From contig NZ_CP072142.1 in assembly GCF_019355555.1 (NCBI RefSeq), positions 496,001 to 560,000 of the forward strand: 64,000 bases of DNA, read 5' to 3'. The stretch is from Rhizobium sp. L51/94 (GTDB lineage: Bacteria; Pseudomonadota; Alphaproteobacteria; Rhizobiales; Rhizobiaceae). Both the position numbers and the translations under genes were made by a program. Under the pieces are notes generated by a model that had not been told where the DNA came from, did not search any database, and saw only the letters and a program-made list of their open reading frames with translations. Of this stretch, positions 8,597 to 16,987 are shown piece after piece; position 1 is the stretch's first letter; each line of letters begins with the position of its first letter.

Positions 8597-8810
8597 TTTT
8601 AATGTCGATGGCGAATTTGCAGCGGCTTATGGATTGTCGGCCGTGTGCCTTGGTCGGAAAACGGAGCGGGGAAGGGGTGGCAACAAGGCGTGGGAATGTC
8701 ACCCAAGACGCCCGGCAAGCGACGAAGGGTTCGCGGTTCGCGCCAAGAACGCAAAAGCCCATGCGGCAGGCGCCGCACTACAACAACACAAATTATAAAA
8801 GGGGGAAAGT

Positions 8811-8825
8811 CAGCTTTAAAAGCTG
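8811..8825 (-). terminator. short dyad downstream of tRNA-Pro
   Basis: On the minus strand, just past the tRNA CCA end, CAGCTTT-T-AAAGCTG forms a compact hairpin followed a few bases later by CCCCCTTTT. It may terminate the tRNA transcript. The U-run is not immediate, so support is moderate. Confidence 0.45.
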
Positions 8826-8829
8826 AAGT

Positions 8830-8906
<77 letters not shown>

Positions 8907-9087
8907 AACCGTTGGTGAGGCGGGGATACACAATTCACTCCCCGCCTGCAACAGCAAATGTGCCGGCATTGCCGTTGCAGGCCGATTTTCCTCTTCGCCC
9001 CACAAATTGCGGCCCGTACTGCCCCTTGTTCAGCGCCGGCTGGCGGCTTGTCTTGATGACATATGCCGTCAGCCCTGCATTTTAGGA

Positions 9088-10002
9088 TCAATCGTGCGCG
9101 CAGAGAAATGCGGAGACCGTCTGCATGCAGAGATCCTTTTCCTCGACATGCGGCATATGGCTGGAATTTTCGAACAGCACCCATCGGCAATCGGGCACCC
9201 GGTCGACATAAGGCTTGACCACGAGCGGCGTCGCTTCGTCGTATTTTCCGGAGATCAGCAGCGTCGGGGCGGTGATCCGGCCCAGCCGGTCCTCGATCGT
9301 CCAGTCCTTCATGGTGCCGATGACGTGGAATTCGGTCGGTCCGTTCATGTTGCGGTAGACCGTGCTGTCTTCTTCCATGATCTCGAAGGTCCGGGCCACT
9401 TCGGGAGGCCAGGGGGTGACGCGGCAGACGTGGCGGTCGTAAAAGACGCGGGAAGCGGCGATGTACTCGGGGTCGGTAAGCGTGCCTGCGAGTTCGTGGC
9501 GGAGCAGGGTGTCCTGGATGTCCAGTGGCAATGCTTCCCGCAAGCGGTTGGCCTCCGATACCCACGTGTGCATGTTGGCCGGCGAATTGGCGATGACGAG
9601 CGCCTTCAGGCCGTCTGGTTGCCGCACCGCGTGTTCCGCGCCGAGCATGCCGCCCCAGGACTGCCCGAGAAAGGCATAGCGGTGCTGGATGCCGAGATGG
9701 GTGAGAAGAGCGTCGAGTTCCTCGAGGAACAAGGCGGGCGTCCAGAAGTCCGGGCCCTTATCCGGCAGGCGGGTCGAGTTGCCGTTGCCAAGCTGGTCGT
9801 AGTGGATGACGGCGCGGCCATCGAGGCCCGCGATCTCCTTGAATGCATCGACATAGTCATGGGTGCAGCCGGGACCGCCATGGGCCACCACCAGCGGCAG
9901 CCGGTCGCTATCGAGCGATCCGGTGATGCGGAACCAGGTCCGGTAGGTCCGGAACGGCAGATAATCTTCTTTCGAGGTCACGTCGGCCACCTGCGTCTCC
10001 AT
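9088..10002 (-). CDS. proline iminopeptidase-like alpha/beta hydrolase (S33), copy 1
   Basis: 304-aa hydrolase of the proline iminopeptidase family, which removes N-terminal proline from peptides or splits related amides. Visible: oxyanion motif HGGPGCTHDYV, nucleophile elbow LGQSWGGMLG, acid in SGKYDEATP, and histidine in NSSHMPHVEE. No signal peptide. It is the leftmost of two pip-like genes that flank the LuxR gene. A lux-box-like element (10050-10069) lies about 50 bp before the start and overlaps the luxR stop codon, so the LuxR protein probably activates it. It is 296-304 aa like its partner, but the two are clearly divergent paralogues. Confidence 0.9.
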   Translation of the reverse strand: METQVADVTSKEDYLPFRTYRTWFRITGSLDSDRLPLVVAHGGPGCTHDYVDAFKEIAGLDGRAVIHYDQLGNGNSTRLPDKGPDFWTPALFLEELDALLTHLGIQHRYAFLGQSWGGMLGAEHAVRQPDGLKALVIANSPANMHTWVSEANRLREALPLDIQDTLLRHELAGTLTDPEYIAASRVFYDRHVCRVTPWPPEVARTFEIMEEDSTVYRNMNGPTEFHVIGTMKDWTIEDRLGRITAPTLLISGKYDEATPLVVKPYVDRVPDCRWVLFENSSHMPHVEEKDLCMQTVSAFLCAHD

Positions 10003-10049
10003 CTCGATGAACTATCGGGAGCAGCATAGAGGCGGAGGCGTGCCACCGG

Positions 10050-10069
10050 CAGCTATCACAAGTTATAGG
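10050..10069 (-). promoter_or_regulatory. lux-box-like element B
   Basis: On the minus strand CCTATAACTTGTGATAGCTG. The 16-bp core CTATAAC-TT-GTGATAG pairs at 7 of 8 positions. It matches element A (10866-10885) at 17 of 20 positions. It overlaps the last codons and TGA of the luxR gene and lies about 50 bp upstream of pip copy 1. Confidence 0.75.
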
Positions 10070-10838
10070 ATGGCGGGGTTTCCAGCAGCCGGTAATGGGT
10101 GGCGCGGACGACGGCCTGGGTGCGGTTCCTGGCGCCGAGCTTCCGGGCAGCGGCATTCAGGTGCATGACGACGGTCGGCACGGAGCGCTCGATGATCCGC
10201 GAGATCTCCTTGGCCGAAAGTCCCTCCGCGGAATAGCGCAGGCATTCCCGCTCCCGCTCCGTCAATCGCATCTTGGCGACCGTCAGGGCAGCGTTGTCGA
10301 ACAGGCAATAGGCCGCCTCGTGGAAGACATGGGCAAGCAGCCCGAAGTCGGCGATGTAACGCAGGGCATGTTTCTCGAAGTCGCCGTTCTGCCCGAACCT
10401 AATGCCGGTGACCGTTGCATAATCGCCGCGCGGCATGTGAACCGGCACGGTGACGCCCGTCGACATGTCGTGCTCGCTGAGATAGCGGGCAACGGGTTCG
10501 CTGGCTTCGCTCATGAACCTGTTGATGACCGTACCGGCGCGCCGGTCGTAGTCCCAGAAGAATGGCGTCGAGGTGCGCAATGCTACCTGCTGTACCGGGT
10601 CGAGCCGGAAATAACCGCGGTCGAACCAGTATTCGTGCATGTCGTCGGAGATATTGCGCAGCTTCAGCAGCGAGGGAAGCATGATGCCGCCGTCGAGGTC
10701 GTAGGGCACCGGCGTGTAGTCGTAGATCAGCGCCTCGAAGCCGAGCTTCTTGATCGCCTCGAACGCGTGGTCGATGCGCCCGTCGAGGGTGTTGTGGGCA
10801 GTGAACTGCCGTCGGATCGTCCCAATCTCATCGAGCAT
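10056..10838 (-). CDS. LuxR-family solo regulator, plant-signal responsive (OryR/PipR/NesR type)
   Basis: 260-aa regulator with an N-terminal autoinducer-binding domain (about 20-170) and a C-terminal LuxR helix-turn-helix (LTERERECLRYSAEGLSAKEISRIIERSVPTVVMH). Aligned on the invariant DP pair (D80, P81 here; D70, P71 in TraR), the positions of TraR W57 and Y61 are Met67 and Trp71, while the W85 equivalent (Trp95) is kept. That Met/Trp pair is the signature of LuxR solos from plant-associated bacteria, which answer to plant-derived compounds rather than acyl-homoserine lactones. These genes are typically next to pip genes, as here on both sides. No luxI-type gene is present. GGGGAACAGCG precedes the ATG. 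Confidence 0.93.
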   Translation of the reverse strand: MLDEIGTIRRQFTAHNTLDGRIDHAFEAIKKLGFEALIYDYTPVPYDLDGGIMLPSLLKLRNISDDMHEYWFDRGYFRLDPVQQVALRTSTPFFWDYDRRAGTVINRFMSEASEPVARYLSEHDMSTGVTVPVHMPRGDYATVTGIRFGQNGDFEKHALRYIADFGLLAHVFHEAAYCLFDNAALTVAKMRLTERERECLRYSAEGLSAKEISRIIERSVPTVVMHLNAAARKLGARNRTQAVVRATHYRLLETPPSYNL

Positions 10839-10865
10839 CGCTGTTCCCCGGTCATCGAACCGCGA

Positions 10866-10885
10866 CCTATCACTTCTTATAGCTG
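10866..10885 (+). promoter_or_regulatory. lux-box-like element A
   Basis: CCTATCACTTCTTATAGCTG lies between the divergent luxR (28 bp from its ATG) and pip copy 2 (about 78 bp from its ATG). It agrees with element B at 17 of 20 positions. The position suits activation of pip copy 2 and possible autoregulation of luxR. Confidence 0.75.
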
Positions 10886-10962
10886 GTAACGCAGCCGGTT
10901 TCCGGTAAAAATTTAGTCATGCCCAAAAGTTGAGCAAGAGAAATCTTCCTGGAGCCCCATCG

Positions 10963-11853
10963 ATGTGGCATGAAATGCAGCCGGACGCCCGCTACGAGGT
11001 CGAATTCGACGGCTTCAAGGTCGTGGCTTACAGCGTTGGCAGCGGCAGTGAAACGGTGTTTTGCCTGAATGGCGGACCGGGGCTTGCCTGCGACTATCTT
11101 CGTGAAGCGCACAGCTGCCTTGCCGAAAAGGGCTATAGGGTCGTTACTTTCGACCAGCTGGGGACGGGGGCATCGGATCGGCCGGACGACGCCGCGCTAT
11201 GGACAATCGAGCGCTATGTCGAGGAGACCGAGACGGTCCGCCAGGCGCTGGGCCTCGGCAAGGTGCATCTGCTCGGTCACTCCTGGGGCGGCTGGCTCGC
11301 CATCGATTATGCGTTGCGCTACCCGGACAATCTCCTTAGCCTCATCCTCGAAGACACTGTCGCTGACATGCCGCATCTGATCCAGGAACTGGACAGGTTG
11401 CGGGCGGCGCTCGGGCCCGAGACCGTGGCGATGATGCAGAAGCACGAGGCGCAAGGGACCTACGAACATCCCGAATACCAGGCGGCGCTGACGATCCTCA
11501 GCTACCGCCATGTCTGCCGGCTTGCCGAATGGCCGGCGCCTGTCCGCCGCTCGCTCGATGACTGGAACATGGCACCCTACATGGCGATGCAGGGGCCGAA
11601 CGAGTTCCTCTATATCGGCAATCTCAAGGATTGGAACCGCATCCCGGATCTGGGGCGCCTGACGCTGCCGGTGCTGATCACGGTAGGCGAGCACGACGAA
11701 CTGACGCCGGCCTGTGCCCTGCGCATGAAGCTGGCCCTGCCGAATGCGGAGCTGAAGGTTTTCTCCAACGCCAGCCACATGCCGTTCTACGAAAATCCTG
11801 GCGACTACTACCCGGCGCTTCTCGATTTCCTCACCCGGCAAAAGGCTGTCTGA
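10963..11853 (+). CDS. proline iminopeptidase-like alpha/beta hydrolase (S33), copy 2
   Basis: 296-aa second pip-like hydrolase, divergent from luxR. Motifs: CLNGGPGLACDYL, nucleophile elbow LLGHSWGGWLAIDY, acid in VGEHDELTP, histidine in NASHMPFYENPGDY. ATG 10963 (MWHEMQ) is chosen because GGAG is 8 bases upstream; an in-frame TTG at 10930 would add 11 residues. The permease gene begins about 50 bp after the stop, so pip and the importer probably form one transcript. In PipR-type loci a pip gene and a peptide ABC importer are also adjacent, which suggests the hydrolase acts on an imported peptide or amide. Confidence 0.9.
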   Translation: MWHEMQPDARYEVEFDGFKVVAYSVGSGSETVFCLNGGPGLACDYLREAHSCLAEKGYRVVTFDQLGTGASDRPDDAALWTIERYVEETETVRQALGLGKVHLLGHSWGGWLAIDYALRYPDNLLSLILEDTVADMPHLIQELDRLRAALGPETVAMMQKHEAQGTYEHPEYQAALTILSYRHVCRLAEWPAPVRRSLDDWNMAPYMAMQGPNEFLYIGNLKDWNRIPDLGRLTLPVLITVGEHDELTPACALRMKLALPNAELKVFSNASHMPFYENPGDYYPALLDFLTRQKAV

Positions 11854-11904
11854 TGCCATGTGAGTACAAAGAAGTCCGGCTGGAGCGAGGGGGCATGCGC
11901 CACG

Positions 11905-12843
11905 ATGCATCGCTATAAGTTCATCCTGACCCGGCCGCTGCAGTTCGTGCCGGTGTTGTTCGGCATCAGCGTCATCACCTTCATCCTCGTCCGTCTCATT
12001 CCCGGCGATCCAGTGCGCAATATTCTCGGTACCCGCGCGACGCCCAGTGCCATCGCCAATATCCGCGCCCAGTACGGCCTGGATGAGCCGATGTGGGTGC
12101 AGTACTTCTATTTCCTGCGCAATCTCGCCAATGGCGAAATGGGCAAATCCATCCTCTACAAGATCGATGTGCTGAAGCTCATCGTCACCCGTATAGAGCC
12201 GACGCTGGCGCTGGTCGCGACGAGCGTCGTCCTGTCGGTGCTGATTGCGGTGCCGCTGGCAGCGATTGCAGCGCGCAGCAATGGGCGCGCGCCCGACCAC
12301 ATCATTCGCGTCGTCTCGACGTTCGGCATCGGCTTCCCGCCGTTCTGGCTGGGGCTGATGCTGATCATCCTCTTCAGCGTAGATCTCGGTTGGCTGCCGG
12401 TTTCGGGCTACGGCAATACGCTCAGCGAAAAGGCCGCTCATCTGCTGTTGCCGAGCCTGACCATTGCCTTGTCGCTCTCCACCGTTCTCACCCGCAGCCT
12501 GCGCACCGCGATGATCGAAGGTCTGAAATCCGACGTCGCGACTGCGGTGCGGGCGAGGGGCATGCCGGAAAGCACCGTCTTCTGGCGCCACGTCTTGCCT
12601 AACTCTCTTTTGCCGACCATCAACCTGCTTGCCGTCAACATCGGATGGCTCATCGGCGGGACCGTGGTCGTCGAAACCGTCTTTGCCCTGCCCGGTATGG
12701 GGCAACTGCTGGTCCGCGCCATTTTCTCCCGCGACTACATGGTGGTCCAGGGTGTCGCCATGGTCTTTGCATGCGCCACGGTGTTCATCAACTTCATTGC
12801 CGATATCGCGACGGTGATGGTCGATCCGAGGGTGCGGCTATGA
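11905..12843 (+). CDS. peptide ABC transporter permease (OppB/DppB type)
   Basis: 312-aa inner-membrane protein with about six transmembrane segments. It has the DppB N-terminus (ILTRPLQFVPVLFGISVITFILVRLIPGDPV) and the cytoplasmic EAA-like loop ARGMPESTVFWRHVLPNSLLP that contacts the ATPase. ATG 11905 (MHRYKF) is preferred over the in-frame GTG 11860, with GAGGGGG upstream. Its stop overlaps the next start (ATGA). It works with the permease, ATPase and binding protein that follow. Confidence 0.93.
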   Translation: MHRYKFILTRPLQFVPVLFGISVITFILVRLIPGDPVRNILGTRATPSAIANIRAQYGLDEPMWVQYFYFLRNLANGEMGKSILYKIDVLKLIVTRIEPTLALVATSVVLSVLIAVPLAAIAARSNGRAPDHIIRVVSTFGIGFPPFWLGLMLIILFSVDLGWLPVSGYGNTLSEKAAHLLLPSLTIALSLSTVLTRSLRTAMIEGLKSDVATAVRARGMPESTVFWRHVLPNSLLPTINLLAVNIGWLIGGTVVVETVFALPGMGQLLVRAIFSRDYMVVQGVAMVFACATVFINFIADIATVMVDPRVRL

Positions 12844-13691
12844 GTGTACCATTGGCGTTTTCGACTGCGTTCGGCTGGCGCCGCGTCTTCGGGGGCCGGC
12901 TGACCCTAGCCATCGGTGCGGGCATCCTGCTTTTCTTCGTGCTCGTGGCCGTCGGTGCGCCGTTGATTGCGCCCTACGACCCGATCCTGCAGGCCGCCGA
13001 CGTGCGTCTGCAGGCACCGACGTTGCTGCACCCCTTCGGCACCGACAATTTCGGGCGGGATATCCTGTCCCGCGTCATCTGGGGTACGCGGATCGATCTA
13101 CAGATTGCGGTGATCGGGGTTCTCTTTCCCTTCATGATCGGCACGACGGTCGGCACTATCGCCGGCTTCTTCGGTGGGCCGGTCGACGCGGTTTTCATGC
13201 GGCTCGTCGATATCATCCTTGCCTTCCCTTTTGTGGTGCTGATGCTGTCGATTATCGCCATCCTCGGGCCGGGGCTCGGCAGCTTCTATATCGCCATGGC
13301 GCTGGTGGGATGGGTGTCCTACGCGCGGCTCATCCGTGCGCAGATGCTGGTGCTGAAAAGCAGCGACTACGCGGTCGCGGCCGTCAGCCTCGGTTTCAGC
13401 CGCCCGCGCATCATGTTCCGGCATCTGCTGCCCAATGCTATCGCCGGATCGCTGGTGTTCTCGATGTCGGATGCAGTGCTGGTTCTCCTCAGCGGCGCCG
13501 CAGTCAGCTATCTCGGCCTCGGCGTGCAGCCGCCGCTGGCCGAATGGGGTGTCATGGTGGCCGAGGGACAGAGCTTCCTGACGACGGCCTGGTGGATCAC
13601 ACTGTTTCCCGGCTTGTCCATCGTCTTCCTGGCTTTCGGTTTCAGCATGCTCGGCGATGCGCTTGGCGATCTCTTCGGAGTACAGGAATGA
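12840..13691 (+). CDS. peptide ABC transporter permease (OppC/DppC type)
   Basis: 283-aa second permease, starting inside the stop codon of the first (ATGA). Typical DppC features: one N-terminal membrane segment, then PLIAPYDPILQ, HPFGTDNFGRDILSRVIWGTRIDL, five further segments, and the coupling loop SLGFSRPRIMFRHLLPNA. ATG 12840 is the natural start; upstream in-frame codons overlap the first permease. Its own stop overlaps the ATPase start. Confidence 0.93.
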   Translation: MSVPLAFSTAFGWRRVFGGRLTLAIGAGILLFFVLVAVGAPLIAPYDPILQAADVRLQAPTLLHPFGTDNFGRDILSRVIWGTRIDLQIAVIGVLFPFMIGTTVGTIAGFFGGPVDAVFMRLVDIILAFPFVVLMLSIIAILGPGLGSFYIAMALVGWVSYARLIRAQMLVLKSSDYAVAAVSLGFSRPRIMFRHLLPNAIAGSLVFSMSDAVLVLLSGAAVSYLGLGVQPPLAEWGVMVAEGQSFLTTAWWITLFPGLSIVFLAFGFSMLGDALGDLFGVQE

Positions 13692-15391
13692 TCAGTCCCA
13701 TTCTCTCTGTCCGGGATCTGACCGTCAGGCTGCATGGCCTCGGCGAGGAGAGGACGCTCATCGATGCTGTCTCGCTCGATGTCGGCAAGGCCGAGATTGT
13801 CGGGCTCGTCGGCGAAAGCGGCTCCGGCAAGAGCCTGTTCTGCCGCTCGCTGGTGCGGCTGATGCCGTCGTCGCGCCTGAAGATCGACAGCGGCTCCGTG
13901 CTGCTGGATGGCCGCGACCTGACCGAAATCAGCGACGCCGAGATGCTGAAGGTCCGGGGGGCCGAGATCGGCATGATCTTCCAGAACCCGACGAGCCACC
14001 TCGACCCCGTCATGCGGATCGGCGATCAGATTGCCGAAGGTATCCGCTATCATCAGGATGCAAGCCCGCGTGACGCGAAGGCCGCAGCCATCGACATTCT
14101 GGGCCAGGTCGGGCTGCCCGATCCAGTCCGCCAGTACGACAGTTACGCCCACGAATTTTCCGGCGGAATGCGGCAGCGCGCAATGATCGGGGTTGCGCTG
14201 TCCTGCAATCCCAAGATCCTGATTGCCGACGAGCCGACGACTGCCCTCGATGTCACCATCCAGGCGCAGATCCTGCGGCTGCTGATGGACATCCGCGACA
14301 AACGCGGCCTTTCGATCATTCTCATCACGCATGACCTCGGCATCGTTGCCCAGACCTGCGACCGGATCGCCGTGCTGCGTGGCGGACGATTGCTCGAGAC
14401 GGGGTCGAAGCGCCAGGTCCTGTCCGCGCCGCGCGATCCCTATACTGTCAGCCTGATCGCCAGCCATCCTTCTATCGTCGAAGAGGCGCCGTTCTCCGTC
14501 GGATGCGTCAGCGCCGCAAAGCCGGTTGAGCGGCCGCTTCTCGAGGTGGACGACCTCTATGTGCGCTTTGCCCTGGGCGGTGGGCTGTTCAAGGCTGGCG
14601 CGAAAACTGTCACTGCGGTTTCCGGCGTGAGCCTGCGGATCATGCCCGGCGAAAGTGTCGGGGTGGTCGGCGAATCCGGCAGCGGCAAGAGCACGCTCGC
14701 CCGCGCCATTCTCGGCCTGACACCGATCTCCTCCGGCCATGTCTCGTTCGAGGGTATCGATCTTGCCCAGCAGAGGCGCGCCGCCCTCGACAAGTTGCGC
14801 CATGAGGCGGCGATGGTGTTTCAGGATCCCTACAACGCACTCAATCCCCGGCTGCGCATCGGCGACATGCTTGCCGAAGTGCTGCGCGTGCAGGGCAAGA
14901 CCTCTGCCGCCGATATTCCGGCGCGGATCGCCGAGCTTCTGGACCTTGTCGGCTTGGAGCGTGAGTTTGCCAACCGCAGGCCGCGCAGCATGAGCGGCGG
15001 GCAATGCCAGAGGGCGGGGATCGCCCGGGCGCTGGCCGTCGATCCGAAACTGATCATCGCAGACGAATGCGTCGCCGCCCTCGACGTGACGATCCAGGCG
15101 CAGATCATCGAACTGTTCCGGGATCTGAAGCGGAAGATGAACCTGACGCTGATCTTCATCGCCCATGACCTCGCCATCGTGCGCAATCTTTGCGACCGGG
15201 TCGTCGTCATGTATCGCGGCGAGATCGTCGAGGAGGGGCTCTGCGCAGAGGTTTTCGCCCGGCCGAAGCATCCCTACACCGCAGCCCTGATCGCGGCGAT
15301 TCCCGATATCGATCCGGACAAGCCCTTGCTTGCCGACATCGCCTGCGAGCAGCGATTGACGCTACCACCTTCACTCGAACGACTGTCATAA
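13688..15391 (+). CDS. fused DppD-DppF peptide ABC transporter ATPase
   Basis: 567-aa protein with two complete nucleotide-binding domains, so one gene replaces the usual dppD and dppF. First half: Walker A GESGSGKS (about 41), signature EFSGGMRQR, Walker B ILIADEPTTALD. Second half: Walker A GESGSGKST (about 328), signature SMSGGQCQRAGIARAL, Walker B LIIADECVAALD. The oligopeptide-family C-terminal motif HPYTAALIAAIP is present. Note DEC in place of the usual DEP in the second Walker B. The start overlaps the upstream stop (ATGA). Confidence 0.94.
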   Translation: MISPILSVRDLTVRLHGLGEERTLIDAVSLDVGKAEIVGLVGESGSGKSLFCRSLVRLMPSSRLKIDSGSVLLDGRDLTEISDAEMLKVRGAEIGMIFQNPTSHLDPVMRIGDQIAEGIRYHQDASPRDAKAAAIDILGQVGLPDPVRQYDSYAHEFSGGMRQRAMIGVALSCNPKILIADEPTTALDVTIQAQILRLLMDIRDKRGLSIILITHDLGIVAQTCDRIAVLRGGRLLETGSKRQVLSAPRDPYTVSLIASHPSIVEEAPFSVGCVSAAKPVERPLLEVDDLYVRFALGGGLFKAGAKTVTAVSGVSLRIMPGESVGVVGESGSGKSTLARAILGLTPISSGHVSFEGIDLAQQRRAALDKLRHEAAMVFQDPYNALNPRLRIGDMLAEVLRVQGKTSAADIPARIAELLDLVGLEREFANRRPRSMSGGQCQRAGIARALAVDPKLIIADECVAALDVTIQAQIIELFRDLKRKMNLTLIFIAHDLAIVRNLCDRVVVMYRGEIVEEGLCAEVFARPKHPYTAALIAAIPDIDPDKPLLADIACEQRLTLPPSLERLS

Positions 15392-15410
15392 CAAAAAAGG
15401 GAACGATATC

Positions 15411-16925
15411 ATGACCAGGAAATGGAAGACTGCTGGCCTCGCGCTCATCGTCGCGGGCCTCACCCTCAGCGCCAGCTTTGCAGAAGCGGCCGGCGTTCTG
15501 ACCATCGGCCGCCGCGAGGACTCGACCACCTTCGACCCGATCAAGACGGCCCAGAATATCGACAACTGGGTGTTCTCCAACGTCTACGACGTTCTTGTCC
15601 GCGTCGACAAGACCGGCACGAAACTGGAGCCGGGACTGGCCGAAAGCTGGACGATCTCAGAGGACGGACTGACCTACGTCTTCAAGATCCGCGACGCCAA
15701 GTTCTCAGACGGCTCGCCGCTGACGGCTGAAGATGCTGCCTACAGCCTGTTGCGTATCCGCGACGACAAGGCATCGCTCTGGGGCGACTCGTTCAAGGTG
15801 ATCGACACCGCAGTCGCGACCGACCCCCGCACCATGACGATCAAGCTCAAGAACCCGTCCGCGCCCTTCCTGTCGACGCTGGCTCTGCCCAACGCCTCCG
15901 TGATTTCGAAGAAGGGGATGGAGGCGCTCGGATCGGATGGCTACACCGAGAAGCCAATTGCTTCCGGTGCCTTCGTCGTCGACGAATGGCGTCGCGGCGA
16001 CCGCGTCATCCTGAAGAAGAACCCGTATTTCTGGCAGGCCGATCGCGTCAAGCTCGATGGCGTGGAATGGATTTCGGTTCCCGACGACAACACCCGCATG
16101 CTGAACGTGCAGGCCGGCCAGCTCGACACTGCGATCTTCGTTCCCTTCTCCCGCGTCGCCGAATTGAAGAAGGATGCCAACCTCAACGTCGATATCGACC
16201 CGTCCACCCGTGAAGACCACTTGCTGATCAACCACGAGCATGGCGCCCTCGCCAAGAAGGAGGTCCGGCAGGCGCTGGATCTGGCCATCGACAAGAAGGC
16301 AATCGTCGATGCTGTGACCTTCGGCCAGGGAACCGTCGCCAATTCGTACATTCCGAAGGGCGCACTCTATTATTACGCCGACAACATGCAGCGCCCTTAC
16401 GATCCGGAAAAGGCAAAGCAGATGCTGGCTGCTGCGGGAGCCTCGGACCTGAAACTTAATTATCTCGTGCGTGCCGGCGACGAGGTCGACGAGCAGATTG
16501 CCGTGCTCTTGCAGCAGCAGTTGCAGAAGGCCGGTATCACCGCGACCCTACAGAAAGTCGATGCCAGCCAGGAGTGGGACATGATCGTTGCCGGCGACTA
16601 CGATGTGTCGGTCAATTATTGGACAAACGACATCCTCGATCCGGACCAGAAGACGACATTCGTGCTCGGCCACGACTCGAACAACAACTATTCGACCCAT
16701 TACAAGAACGAGAAGGTGAAGGCGTTGGTGGCTGCCGCTCGCCTGGAACTCGATCCGGTAAAACGTGAGCAGATGTATGTCGATCTCCAGAAGATCGCCA
16801 AGGACGATGTCAACTGGATCGACCTTTACTACAGCCCCTACATCAACGTCTCGCGCAAGAATATCGACAACTTCTACCAGAACCCGCTCGGACGCTTCTT
16901 CCTGGAAGACACCGTCAAGAACTGA
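15411..16925 (+). CDS. peptide ABC transporter substrate-binding protein (SBP family 5)
   Basis: 504-aa periplasmic protein with a Sec signal peptide (KWKTAGLALIVAGLTLSASFAEA, cleavage near residue 27). It has the family-5 core: TFDPIKTAQNIDNWVFSNVYDVLV, LEPGLAESWTISEDGLTYVFKIRDAKFSDGSPL and HLLINHEHGALAKKEVRQALDLAIDKKAI. It is the last gene of the importer operon, 20 bp after the ATPase, and is followed by a strong terminator. The ligand is not readable from sequence; the pip/LuxR context suggests short peptides or a plant amide. Confidence 0.93.
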   Translation: MTRKWKTAGLALIVAGLTLSASFAEAAGVLTIGRREDSTTFDPIKTAQNIDNWVFSNVYDVLVRVDKTGTKLEPGLAESWTISEDGLTYVFKIRDAKFSDGSPLTAEDAAYSLLRIRDDKASLWGDSFKVIDTAVATDPRTMTIKLKNPSAPFLSTLALPNASVISKKGMEALGSDGYTEKPIASGAFVVDEWRRGDRVILKKNPYFWQADRVKLDGVEWISVPDDNTRMLNVQAGQLDTAIFVPFSRVAELKKDANLNVDIDPSTREDHLLINHEHGALAKKEVRQALDLAIDKKAIVDAVTFGQGTVANSYIPKGALYYYADNMQRPYDPEKAKQMLAAAGASDLKLNYLVRAGDEVDEQIAVLLQQQLQKAGITATLQKVDASQEWDMIVAGDYDVSVNYWTNDILDPDQKTTFVLGHDSNNNYSTHYKNEKVKALVAAARLELDPVKREQMYVDLQKIAKDDVNWIDLYYSPYINVSRKNIDNFYQNPLGRFFLEDTVKN

Positions 16926-16937
16926 GCCCTTCGAAAA

Positions 16938-16975
16938 CGAAAAGGCTGCCGCGAGCGATCGCGGCAGCCTTTTCG
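16938..16975. terminator. bidirectional rho-independent terminator
   Basis: A perfect 15-bp stem (16938-16952 with 16961-16975, arm CGAAAAGGCTGCCGC) and 8-base loop lies between the convergent importer operon and the aminotransferase gene. A-run and T-run flank the GC-rich core on both strands. Confidence 0.9.
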
Positions 16976-16987
16976 GTTGAATGACTG

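Noticed and set aside
7525..8826. 433-codon rightward frame opposite the HypD-like gene
   Set aside because: No family features and no ribosome binding site; the leftward DapA-family protein is unmistakable.
9088..11853. Idea that the LuxR protein is a quorum-sensing regulator with an acyl-homoserine lactone synthase nearby
   Set aside because: No LuxI-like gene is in the window, and the Met/Trp substitutions point to plant-derived ligands.
11197..12705. Long leftward open frame antisense to pip copy 2 and the first permease
   Set aside because: Its protein is rich in His, Arg, Gln and Asp without motifs, lacks a ribosome binding site and lies opposite two clearly recognised genes.
13508..15271. 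587-codon leftward frame opposite the fused ATPase gene
   Set aside because: It is the typical mirror frame of GC-rich coding DNA; the forward protein has all Walker and signature motifs.
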